The notes below the pieces were generated by a model. The model was not told the origin of the DNA and ran no database searches. It saw only the letters and a program-made list of their open reading frames with translations. Shown here piece by piece: positions 45,915-58,853 of a stretch of DNA of 64,000 nucleotides. The stretch is taken from assembly GCA_905182995.1 (NCBI GenBank), contig CAJJDP010000033.1, forward strand, positions 283,685-347,684. The letters run 5' to 3'. A program made the position numbers and the translations under genes. Numbering within the stretch: the first letter of the stretch is position 1; every line of letters starts with the position of its first letter. The stretch is from Paramecium octaurelia. Taxonomy: Eukaryota; Ciliophora; Oligohymenophorea; Peniculida; Parameciidae.

Positions 45915-47329
45915 TCATTTGCTTTGGTTATTGTTATTGATTAATCTTCTGTTATATTTTATGAGTTTTTGAGTATACTATTTTACTTTTTGTTTTAAAT
46001 ACACTATTTCTTAATTTTATATTGTTAACTTGTCTTCTAAAGTCTTCATTTACTCTTATTTCAATGAGACTGAATTTTTGTAGTTCTACTCCATAATATT
46101 TAAGTATTCCTTTGCGTTTTTGTAATTTAAGTTTTATCTTTTCTACATTTTTATTTGTTAAGTTAGTAATTGCACATGAGCATTTAATTACTTAATTATT
46201 TTTATTGAATTTTTGAGATGATTTTCCAATTCAGTAGGATCTTTTTTCTCTGAATGAAAAGAATAATTAGAATGACTTTTTTTTAAATGATTAAAATTAA
46301 CATTGTTCTCATCAAATTGGAAAGATGCCAACTCTTACTTTACATCATCTTCATTGATATCAAATGCTGTTGTGTTGATGTCTTCTCTAATATAATGATA
46401 GTCTCCTTATTAATCAATTGAAGAGAATGCTCCTGTTTTCCCATTCCCAATTGATTCTTATTTCTCATACTTTTATGTCTAAATAAGCAATTCTAATTCT
46501 GCTTTCTTGACCATCAACTCATTGATCGTATTAGTGTAGATCTTATTTTGATTATTTAGTTTCTAATTTTGGATTTTGAATGAAGAAGTCTGATATTACA
46601 ATTCTTAAAGTTCTTAATTAGTATTCTATTATAATTAATGAAAAATTTTTACATTAATTTACTCTAAAAATTGATTTTTATCTTTGCAATTGTTAGATTA
46701 TAGTTACTCAATTTCTATTTGTAATCTAAGTATTTATCTATTTTAGGTAATTTGAATTTCTTCCAATTTGGAATTGCTTTCTTTAAATTGTTTATTTTAA
46801 TTTATTAAAGAGATGTGCATGTTTTCCTTAATTTCTAACTACCTTAAAATGAATGTTTTACTTCATTCTCTAGCTTATTTATTTTATCTTCTAAGATAAA
46901 TATCTATTCTAAATGACTCTTTAATTTTTAATCCACTGTAAATTCATTCTAAGCTATTTGATCTAATAAATATTAGTTCCACACCTTTTCTTATTCTTAC
47001 AATTAATCATAGTGTTTGGTTTACAGATGTTCCAATCTAGTTTACAATTCCTAAATATGACTAGAATGAACTAAAATTAGTTACTTCTTATATTGACTCA
47101 CTTCTTCTTGATTGTTTAGACTGGGTCTTCTGGAAGAGTGTTGCAATTGTAATTCTAATTGTTCTATCATCTAATCTTTTTCAACTATAATATCAATTGC
47201 ACTTTTCTCTAATTGCTCAATTTAAATTTAGAGTTCATTAATATGTTACAGGCCATAATCATATGCTTAGATCATGCTATTAACATCTAAGTTTCTAAAA
47301 TCTTATAAAGAATAGATGGTGTTAGACAT
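45915..47329 (-). CDS. Coiled-coil protein (463 aa)
   Basis: One intron (46839-46861, 23 nt). Almost the entire product is coiled coil: GLQHINELQIQIEQLEKSAI, LQTRLEHLQTKHYDQLQEQE, LEQIFILEDKINKLENE, then EEIQITQNRQILRLQIEIEQ. There is one short non-helical insert rich in Asp/Asn/His (DYHYIREDINTTAFDINED). The tail is basic (KLIKYNRRLINNNNQSK). No motif assigns it to a family; centriolar or striated-fibre proteins have similar composition. Confidence 0.7.
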
Positions 47330-47448
47330 CAATTTAATTACGTATATAATAAATATTATTTACAGATGTATAGTGTAATAATAATATATTAAATTTAGGT
47401 GAATTAACAATTAATAATTGAAAGTAGAAAACCGAATAACTAATTAAG

Positions 47449-48300
47449 ATGGTTATTGGATATGGAAGCATGTCTAAGTTAATTCAAAGAAATACGCAAA
47501 AACTATATTTGTTCACTATATAATATAATTCCTATATTCCATATTGTTTGCAAAAACATTTTTATGATCAGATATTGGTCATTTTTACAAGTTGCTTAAA
47601 ACAATGGGGTTTTCATCATAAATATGATTTCATAGATTTATTTGATCTATAGTTCCAACAACTATATTTTTAGCCTTTTTAGAGAGTTTAAATTATTTTT
47701 AGCTCATATAAATGTTCTTTAAATATTTCATGATATTTATAATGCTTGCATATCATTTGATAAAATTCTTTATTTGTTTACATTTTATAATTATAAATTT
47801 GAGGTAAAAATTTCCACAATTGAGTAAAAGAAATATTATTCAGAAAAGGTATGTTTGAATCCTATTTGGATAGGAACTCAGGATATCATTTGTAATATTT
47901 ACGAATTCCCAATTAGATAGATAAAATTTCAACTTACTCAATTATTCATAAATAGCAGTATTTGAGAGAAAAAAAAGAATGATATTAGCTTTCCATTAAC
48001 GTTGATTGATATTTCTAGGAAACAGATTAATTATGCTTGTTAATAAGAAATAGAAGGTTTAGAGAATTTTTTATTTTTCTGATAATGATGCTATTCTAAA
48101 GGGGGGAATGCTTTGGATATACTAAATTTTGCCTATGCGTCTACAATATTAGGGATTTATGAGTGGAAGGAACTGTTTCAAAGAGAAATAAGAACCATAT
48201 TTTTTTCAGTTTACTTTGTGGCAAACAATACAATTAATTATTTATTCGAAAATTTGCTAAGGTTTAAAAAAAACATATAAATTAGATTCATTAATAAAAA
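47449..48300. other. Uncertain coding region or decayed gene
   Basis: Plus-strand open stretches begin at ATG 47449 (MVIGYGSMSKLIQRNTQKLY) and could be chained through four or more putative introns as far as about 48300 (for example ALDILNFAYASTILGIYEWK). No domain is recognisable, several proposed splices are shorter than usual, and the G-run at 48103-48108 is odd. It may be a relic or chance openness in AT-rich DNA with only one stop codon. Confidence 0.25.
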
Positions 48301-48316
48301 AAAAAAGTATTTCAGA

Positions 48317-48737
48317 ATGGACTAAAGCGAGAATTTTGAATAGGATCAGGGACCAATTGACTATTATAAAGAATCAATTAGGCTATATTACTACAATATT
48401 GTTTTACATTCTTATGTAAATAATTAGTATTTAGAATTAGTTAGAAAGAGTGAACTAGGAAAAAAATGAGATTAAGTCTAAATTGTAAAAATTCTAAGTT
48501 TTAGAGGATTAAGAGAGTGATATATCACTGGAGGATAAACGGAAAAGGAATAGGAGAAGTGCAGTTGAAATTCCTAGAAGTCATGTATGCACAATCTCTA
48601 ATTGTAATAAATCCTATGGATCTGAGGGTTCATTGATGTAACACATGAAGATCAAACATGGGATGGTGATGAATCAGGATAAAATTGGTCAAGTTCTTGA
48701 TCAGTTTAGATTCCAATATAGTAGTAACTCAAACTGA
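48317..48737 (+). CDS. Small C2H2 zinc finger protein
   Basis: 133 residues; one 19-nt intron at 48416-48434. The C-terminal half contains one C2H2 zinc finger, VCTISNCNKSYGSEGSLMQH followed by MKIKH (C-x4-C-x12-H-x4-H). This resembles the transcription-factor type with the T/S-x-NC-x-KxY pattern seen in TFIIIA-like fingers. It is preceded by a basic patch (KRKRNRRSAVEIPR) that could act as a nuclear localisation signal. The N-terminus is acidic then helical. A single finger with a basic stretch may suffice for DNA binding only in a complex. Confidence 0.72.
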
Positions 48738-48825
48738 TTTTAATTAATATAATTAATGGATCTATGTATTTTACATTATAGAATTAGATGATTCTTCAAA
48801 GGCAATTCTGCACTGAGAAATCTGA

Positions 48826-49215
48826 ATGAATTCTAACAATAGTAGATTTAAAAAAACAAATTGCTATTCTTGGAATAGTTTTAGGATCAGCTCTTTCCAA
48901 AACAACATTGGCATTTAATCTCGAAGTCAGGGATAACGCTTAAAGGCTTATGTTGCTCTTTAGCAAATATCTTTGAAGAAGAATCCTTTGTAACAAGATC
49001 AAAACTAAAATTACTCAATTAATAATCTAAGGTTTCAGAATTTATTCAATTCAGTAGACAGCTTGTTAAATCATTACAGACAGCATATTTAACTCATTAA
49101 GCTAGGCTAGTTTTTATTAATAGATGAGCTTTATGATTTTGTTGATTAGGTTTATAATATTTGTTAAACAAATATAACTTAGAATTTAAACTCAAAAAGC
49201 ATACAGATATAATGA
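48826..49215 (+). CDS. Hypothetical protein (129 aa)
   Basis: An intronless frame; a TGA lies immediately before the ATG, so the start is firm. The product is polar with Gln/Asn/Ser-rich parts (RISSFQNNIGIQSRSQGQRL). A central helical segment follows (LRFQNLFNSVDSLLNHYRQH) with LIDELYDFVDQVYNICQTN near the end. No family recognised. Confidence 0.55.
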
Positions 49216-49435
49216 TAATTACGAATGGGATATAATTATTTTAACTTGTATATTGAAAATATTTAGATGATTAAAATTAAAATATTTAGAATCAAAGTTT
49301 ATGTTAATTATATACCAATAGTTGTTAAGCCTTTTAAATTGAAGTTAATTATGAACTAACTATAACAATAATTAAAACCTATTACTTTGGAGAAATTATA
49401 AAATTGAAAATGGTATTATAATATTAATCTATTTA

Positions 49436-49747
49436 TCATAATAACGTGGAATAATCAAACTAGTTCTCAATGATTCTCATAATTCTGGTGTGAAGACTTG
49501 TAACTTAATAAATTAAGTTCTATTAGAATTTAAGTAAATAGTATATTTCCATGCTCACTGGTTGCTATGAGTTCTAGACTTTATCTAATTTTATTAATTG
49601 TTTCTCCAGTTTTTTAGTTTGCTTGCTTCTGAAATCCAACTTTCTTGATTTTCCTTTATCATCCTCTGAGTATTCCTCATCTTCTCTTAGATTATAATCA
49701 TCATATGATGTATCTAAGGATAATTATTTTTAAGACTTTTTATCCAT
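49436..49747 (-). CDS. Small acidic/helical hypothetical protein (103 aa)
   Basis: A 104-codon intronless frame. N-terminal half is acidic (SLDTSYDDYNLREDEEYSED), then basic (KSRKLDFRSKQTKKLEKQL). The C-terminus is helical (MEIYYLLKFQQNLIYQVTSL, then LHTRIMRIIENQ). No domain recognised. Convergent with the gene ending at 49215. Confidence 0.55.
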
Positions 49748-50072
49748 AAAATAATAAATAAATATCAAACATTATCAGGATTAAATCTTATATATAATAA
49801 ATCATGATATTTATTTTAAATAATTTCAATTAAAACAATGATATTTTATTAATAATTCTGATTTTATTTTGAGTTATTAAGTTGATAAGATAATAGGAAT
49901 TCAAAAACAATTCTTTTATTGTTTAGAATTTTAGAGACTATAGACTATAACTAAGAGAATTTATGCAATTTACAAATCATCTTTTATTGAAATACTATAT
50001 AAAGAATTGATCAAATATATGTCAATTTTTTATATATTTACAAATATAATTGAATTAATTAAATTTTAATTA
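49748..50072. other. Divergent intergenic region
   Basis: About 325 nt, AT-rich, between the start codons of the genes at 49436-49747 and 50073-50822. No specific signal seen. Confidence 0.5.
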
Positions 50073-50822
50073 ATGTATTAACCTAGTATTGATTAGAACA
50101 TTATATAATCTACAACAGTTAAAACAATTAAAGAACTAAAAAAATTGGGTGATTCTAGGATTAATTTAGAGGCGGAAGAGAATGAAATTAATGATTCTAC
50201 TTTAAGCGGAAAAAACTCTCCTGGTGGAGAAACATCAAAAACCTAGCATACTAAAATTACTATAATTAAAAAGCCAAAGTTTACTTCCAATGCTTAAACT
50301 TAGAATCGCATTGTTTCTATGAAGTAGACTATCAATAAACCAACTGAAGAAGCTACTGAATAAAGTAATGTTTTCAGAAGGGCCTCCTTAAGATAAGGTT
50401 CAATCAAGCCTTTGAAACCTAATACTTAATTATAATAAGAAGGAAGTGACCCTGTTGATTTGAGTAATGCACTTAATTTAGTTTTAACGAAATCCAAGAA
50501 CTTAAGAGATTAGTTTGAAGAATTACAGCTTACGAATACTTTGATTAACAAATTTATAAAAAATGATAAACAATTTCATTTTACATTTTAGGCTTTTCTT
50601 GATGATTTAGTAGGGAAAGGAAAGTTATCGCAAAATCTAACTAATATTCAAAAACCAATTTTACAAAAAATTGAATAATTTACAATCAATCATGTTAAAA
50701 GGTGTATCAAAAAATCTCAGATCAACCAATAATATGAGGAAAAGTCAAAGCATGTTGATACTTTATTTAATAGATACTATAAAGAATTGGCAAACTTTGG
50801 ATAAAATGTATAATACTTTTGA
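50073..50822 (+). CDS. Hypothetical protein with helical C-terminus (249 aa)
   Basis: Intronless. The N-terminal ~120 residues are disordered, Ser/Thr/Gln-rich and basic (HTKITIIKKPKFTSNAQTQ, FRRASLRQGSIKPLKP). The C-terminal half is helical (SNALNLVLTKSKNLRDQFEE, IEQFTINHVKRCIKKSQINQ). No family recognised. A GT...AG stretch at the very end could extend the gene slightly past the TGA at 50820. Confidence 0.65.
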
Positions 50823-50935
50823 ACAGATAATAATAGTTTGAATGATGATATTAGTATTGTTTTATAAATATTACATTTGATATATCTAATTATCACATTG
50901 CACCATATAATCATTATATAAATTAATATATTTCA

Positions 50936-51560
50936 TCATGATTGATATAAATTATTTACTTTAATGTATTCGATGATTTCAGGTGTTAATACACCTAAAC
51001 AATCTAAATATTCAGTTTTAGAATTCTTTATCCTTTTCCTAATTTCAGTTGAGCTAATTCCGTATTCAAAATTTTGCACCAATTCATATTTTGGAGGTAG
51101 ATTTGTAATTTAATCGATTTTATGTGAACTTCTATTGAGAATGATAAAATTAGTTTCTGCAATTAACTTTTAGCCCTCAACCCAATTAGGTAAGGTATTT
51201 ACTAAATCACTACCAATTACAAAATGAACATTTTAATATTTCTCCCTCAGTTTTTATAGCAAATAATATGTTGGCACCAATTATCCATTTTATAATTCAT
51301 AGTTATCAATGACAACTGAATCTATATTTTTTAATTGATCTTTAGTTCATTAAATATTCAAATACTTTCTACCAGCAATTAGAGCATTTTATATCTGTGA
51401 AATCCATCTGTTAATTATTTATCTTTTCTATTACCACAAGGTACCAAAATAATTTTCTATAAGATGTTTTAGTTTATTAATTCAGCTATCATTAATAAAT
51501 GACCAATTGTAGGAGGATCAAATGATCCGCCAATTATACCGATTTTAATTTAGCTTTATT

Positions 51561-51564
<4 letters not shown>
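50936..51564 (-). CDS. NMNAT/NadD-like nucleotidyltransferase
   Basis: 200 residues; one intron, 51340-51365 (26 nt). Family: nicotinamide/nicotinate mononucleotide adenylyltransferases, which make NAD from NMN and ATP. Motifs: IGIIGGSFDPPTIGHLLMIA (the GxFxPxHxGH nucleotide-binding loop, with Thr in place of the first His and the second His kept), VPCGNRKDKQL, a middle FVIGSDLVNTLPNW (equivalent of G-D-x-x-W) and YGISSTEIRKRIKN (the ISSTxxR motif). Length matches NadD (about 200) better than eukaryotic NMNAT (about 280). Its ATG overlaps the TGA of the following kinase-gene reading frame on the same strand. Confidence 0.85.
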
Positions 51565-53816
<2,252 letters not shown>

Positions 53817-54022
53817 TAATTTATTTAAGAACTTATTAAGCAATAACCAGTTTTTCTGATTGGAAAGAAAACTCTATACAATAAATAATGAATTTTCAGA
53901 ACAAAGCACAAATTCATAAACATTCCCAACTTTTAAAACATTTCATTTTTGAAGGATCTTCAAATTGAAACGATATGCTCTCTTCGAAAAACAAAGAGCC
54001 ACTATATATAATTTCAGATTAA

Positions 54023-54241
54023 ATGAAGAAATTAACCATAATTATCAATAATATTAAATAAGAAGCAGCCTAAGTCTAAGATGACACTTTAAATCTATAA
54101 TATAATTATAGAACTTTCGCCACAGCAGAAGCATTAAATTCGCAAATAACTGTTTTATTTTTGACTGCGAATGGAGCACTATTCATCCTCAAAAGAATTG
54201 CGATTCCTATATGGATTGAGATCGGAGGATATATGGATTGA
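54023..54241 (+). CDS. Small membrane protein, left copy in duplicated block 3
   Basis: A 72-residue frame (MKKLTIIINNIKQEAAQVQD...) with one hydrophobic helix (SQITVLFLTANGALFILKRI). It is divergent from the kinase gene, starts about 206 nt apart. It may continue through an intron after 54241. No family recognised. The same frame occurs at 55335-55553. Confidence 0.45.
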
Positions 54242-54520
54242 AAAGCAAGTAATTGTCTTAAGGAGATGAATAAGATAAAGCTACAGATTTACATAAATTA
54301 TTTTTGATGAATATAGATACACATCATAATATTATTTTATTATCTATCAACATATAGTGAACCGTAATTTAAACTCACTCAAAATATCAAATTAGTATTT
54401 GGTTCCACGTTTTATAACTGATCTTCTTAAGCTCACTTAAAATTTATTCGATCTATCTTTTAGGGAATGGCTAAGTACATTCAGAACTTTCGCATATTTT
54501 ATGGATGGTTATTATATTAN

Positions 54521-55128
54521 TTATGAGTTTCACCATTAGATTTAGGACTGTCTTTACTGAACTTGCTTAACCTAAAGGAAATGCTGGGAATTGCTTAAAA
54601 CTTTGCTTATAGGTTTACAAAATTTCATACTTTTATAGCATAAGTCTAATTTCTAATTTATCAGACTGTTCATTTGCTCTATCAAATTCAAAATCTAAGG
54701 GTTTCTTATAAATTATTGGGCTTAAATGAATTCATTTTGAGATATAAGATGATCTAATATAAATGTGTATTAAAATACATTTAGCATCTACCTCCGAATT
54801 TAATGATCTTTCTCCGTAGGAAATTAAGACTTGGAGTATTTTATATTCTTAATAAATTTCCTGTGTGTATTCGGGTGAAATCTAATCCCATTTCAATCTA
54901 AGGCTGTTAAGACTATTTTAGATAAAAACTTCAATACTATTTTTAACCCCTTGAATGAATTTAGTGCTTTGTTTTATAGGCATTTTCACAAACTTTGGCA
55001 ACTTGCAAATTCAACCTGATTTCCTTTCTTCGAAATTCAGCACGAGACTTGCAAGTTTCGTTGTGTAATTTAAGAAAATCAATCTTTATTGGCAAATTGC
55101 ATATTCTACAGATAATTTTATGTTCCAT
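54521..55128 (-). pseudogene. Truncated duplicate of the AGC kinase 5' end (assembly copy)
   Basis: Identical to the first 608 nt of the kinase gene (zinc finger and following exons), then cut by the N at 54520. No decay, so it is the repeated contig end and not a biological pseudogene. Confidence 0.85.
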
Positions 55129-55334
55129 TAATTTATTTAAGAACTTATTAAGCAATAACCAGTTTTTCTGATTGGAAAGAAAACTCTATACAATAAATAA
55201 TGAATTTTCAGAACAAAGCACAAATTCATAAACATTCCCAACTTTTAAAACATTTCATTTTTGAAGGATCTTCAAATTGAAACGATATGCTCTCTTCGAA
55301 AAACAAAGAGCCACTATATATAATTTCAGATTAA

Positions 55335-55553
55335 ATGAAGAAATTAACCATAATTATCAATAATATTAAATAAGAAGCAGCCTAAGTCTAAGATGACACT
55401 TTAAATCTATAATATAATTATAGAACTTTCGCCACAGCAGAAGCATTAAATTCGCAAATAACTGTTTTATTTTTGACTGCGAATGGAGCACTATTCATCC
55501 TCAAAAGAATTGCGATTCCTATATGGATTGAGATCGGAGGATATATGGATTGA
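55335..55553 (+). CDS. Small membrane protein, right copy in duplicated block 3
   Basis: Same frame as 54023-54241; in the real genome probably one gene. See that entry. Confidence 0.45.
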
Positions 55554-56544
55554 AAAGCAAGTAATTGTCTTAAGGAGATGAATAAGATAAAGCTACAGAT
55601 TTACATAAATTATTTTTGATGAATATAGATACACATCATAATATTATTTTATTATCTATCAACATATAGTGAACCGTAATTTAAACTCACTCAAAATATC
55701 AAATTAGTATTTGGTTCCACGTTTTATAACTGATCTTCTTAAGCTCACTTAAAATTTATTCGATCTATCTTTTAGGGAATGGCTAAGTACATTCAGAACT
55801 TTCGCATATTTTATGGATGGTTATTATATTAAGAAAACTATATTTATAGATTTAGGTTTGTAAAATAAAGAAAGATCATTCTAAGTTTTAGGATCACTTA
55901 TTTCTGTGGATGAAAGAAGCAGTTTGTAAAGGACTAACGATGGATTTTGAGGAGGCCCTTCTTTGGAATATTGGGTTCTTCTTAATCACGTAAGGACTTT
56001 CGTCTTGAGTATTTGATTATATTTGTATCTAATTCTTTGTTGTTGATTGAGGTTAAGATTTAATAGAAGTTTTAGTATTCACGCAGCCCATTATTTATTT
56101 TAAATATTAATTTCAAACTAATAAAATTGAGACTTATAAATCTGACAAAATATAATTATTCATTATTTTTTATCAGTATACAAAAATTAGACATTGACAA
56201 ATAAACGAAGTCAGATTTCATTTAAGATTAAATTTCTGATAAGCGTTTTGCAGAATAACTTAATTAACAAATTTATTATTGACAATTAAACATAAATTTA
56301 AATACTTAAGAGCTGAACTATTCTTTTTTTTAATTCTTAGTAACGGGGAATCATCTTAAATTAATTCCAACATTTCATCATCAATTATGATTTATGTGAA
56401 TTCTTATTATTTGATAATCTAAAATTCCATATAAATGTTATAAATATTATAATAAAAATTATACAATAGATAATTATTTATAAAGTGATTGATTTTATCT
56501 TTTAAAAAGTTTAATGAGAAAAAACATTTTTAAACAAAAAATAC
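55554..56544. other. Mostly non-coding region
   Basis: About 990 nt. One plus-strand open frame with an ATG near 55781 (MAKYIQNFRIFYGWLLYQEN, ending at TGA after ~45 codons) has no recognisable content and could be a last exon of the small membrane gene or chance. The rest is AT-rich with frequent TGA. Confidence 0.45.
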
Positions 56545-58052
56545 TCAATCAAAAATATGGCATTTACTCACTTTAAACTCTAGGATTGGGTTTTTGTGAT
56601 TGTAAAGAATTGATTAATAGTATAGCATATCATATTTGCTTCCTAAATCCTAATTCTCAAATTCTTATAGCTGTTATTCAGTTTAAAAATTCATTATAAA
56701 GTAATCTTGAGGATTTGCATCTAAAGTAGAGACTCTTGCTCTTTCCCTTTATTACTGCAATATTGGACTTTTGTTATGTATTGAATATCTTGAAAATTTG
56801 GATGGTTCATAACTTATTGAATATCCTACTTTTATGCTTTCTTTTTCTTTATTCTGATCACTTATGCTATTTTATTGTTAATTATCATCACTTGAATGAT
56901 ATAGTGTTTTATCGTTTTAATCAGGGTACACAAAGGTTTGATGTTGTTTTTAAACGGGAGTTAAAGGTTAATTAATCAATTTCTATGAAGATTCTTGTTG
57001 GATGTTATTTTAAGTTTTATGAAATTATGATTTTGATTTATTAAATATTTTTGCAGATTTAGATGATTTAATGGATTTATTTGACTACATCCTCTTATTC
57101 ATTCTTATCTTTTTGTTCCAATCAAAAGGCATAGCATCATTTTAACTTTCTACTTTAAATAAATCTTTCAATTATATATAATTGGGCTTGACTTTAACAG
57201 ATAATCCTTTGACATATTTCATATACCTATACTAAGAATAAATGAAGAAAATCACTTTAATATTTGAGATGGCAAGTTTTCACACAATTCTTCAGGAGAA
57301 ATGTCTTGTTTCAAAAGACCAATTTTCTCTATTCTTTCGCTGTCTTGCTTTTCAATATTCATCCAAGGTAATTAACCATTTAGAAAATATATTAGAATGT
57401 AACCCAATGACTCAAGGTCATCTTTTCTGTTTTGCTCTTTACCTAAATGTGCTGCCAAGCTTGCATATCTTGAAGTACCTATGAAAGAAATTTTCTCTTT
57501 GCTCTTCTTGTTCTATTAAAGATTCTTTGCTATACCAAAATCTATTAAATAAATTTTGTCTGAAAGAGATGCTCCAAGGATATTTTCTGGCTTCAAATCT
57601 CTGTGTATAATATTTCTAAATTTTGAATAAGTTGATATTTTCTACCTTGCATGAATTTATTCTAAAATGCTAATCATTTGATAAGCTATGTTACAGACAC
57701 ATTCGTATGAAAACTTTTTAAGCTTCTTGTAATAGTGAGTCAAATCCTTGCCTAAAAGGTTTTGTATCATAATTTTTAGATTCATCTCTTATCCAAACCA
57801 ATAAATTTTGGGTACTTATGGAACATCTAGCAAGAGTTTCAGAACTTCGACCTATATTCTAATAGTTTTTAGTAATACTTCATGATTCAAACTATTAAAG
57901 TAGGAAACTTCACTCTTTTCAACTTTTATCGCCACTTTCAAATTCATCGATTATGATCGTCCCAAATACACTTTTCCAAATGAACCTTGTGATAATAAAC
58001 TCAAAATTTGATAATCCTATGCAATTATATCTCCAGGTTTAAAATCTTGCAT
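56545..58052 (-). CDS. Casein kinase 1
   Basis: 482 residues; introns 57616-57645 (30 nt) and 57227-57255 (29 nt). The kinase domain fills the first ~290 residues: [17 protein letters not shown] (Gly loop), [11 protein letters not shown] (Lys), [25 protein letters not shown] and the CK1-specific stretches [40 protein letters not shown] and PWMNI. A ~190-residue Ser/Gln/Asn-rich tail follows ([20 protein letters not shown]), a region that in CK1 delta/epsilon relatives is autoinhibitory. All catalytic residues are intact. CK1 acts on acidic or primed Ser/Thr sites. Ciliates have expanded this family, so the orthologue cannot be named. Confidence 0.93.
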
Positions 58053-58853
58053 AAGAAAAGAAATATATTTAATTATTTAACTTAATCAAATTATTAAGTA
58101 ATAGACACTGATTCATTTGAAGTTTAAAAAAAAAACTGTAAAAAACCATTCATTTTATTCGATTGGAAAAGTTGATTTTTACTATTTATTTATATATTTT
58201 TAAAAAAGATTTCAAATATCTCTCCTAAGACTTCTCCTCACCTTCTCATGACTTAAGTTCCTATGCCAATTTTAGATATATAAAAAAATAATAAAAATTA
58301 ACTAAATCAATATCAGAAGTATGGACAGCTATTAGAGGGTTGTTTATAATATAATTCTTGTTTATCTATCACTGTTTTGCACTTTTTCGACCAAGCCAAC
58401 CCTTTTTATTAGATGAATTGTGTATGAAAGCAATGAACTGATGTATTAGTAGGCAAACGAGCAGCAGGAAATTAGTCGTTGTGATATGGTTTAAGAGTAA
58501 ATTCATTTGAAGGCGAATCGCAAAGAGGAGGACTCAATATAATTATAGTAATTTCTGCGCTTGGCCCTTTATTTTGAATACATCCCATAGATTTGTTTTA
58601 TGATTTGCTAAATTTAATTATTAAAATACACAATTGATTTATTTATCAATAAGAGTTAATATTTAAGGAAGTAATAATAAATTAAGGAATCTTTTCATTA
58701 ATTGCAGTCATGTAACAAATTGTTGCTTACCATTATAATTTTGTTCGAAAAATTTGATCTAAATTTAAGAAGTCAATAAATTCTTATAATTAAATTTAAT
58801 GTTGAAGGCACATTAAATTTAATATTTTAATAAAAATTAATAATTTATACTAA
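58053..58853. other. Intergenic, no gene seen
   Basis: About 800 nt between the CK1 start and the stop of the giant gene on the same strand. A plus-strand frame starting near 58322 (MDSYQRVVYNIILVYLSLFC) closes after about 32 codons. No RNA gene or repeat seen. Confidence 0.55.

Larger units (their letters stand above)
54521..55831. repeat. Duplicated block 3, right copy
   Basis: Second copy of 53209-54519; this one is continuous with the sequence to the right. Confidence 0.95.

Noticed and set aside
56736..56975. Hydrophobic plus-strand frame of 79 codons ([20 protein letters not shown]...)
   Set aside because: It is antisense to the Ser/Gln-rich tail of the casein kinase 1 gene, which is well supported; Gln/Asn codons read backwards give hydrophobic residues.
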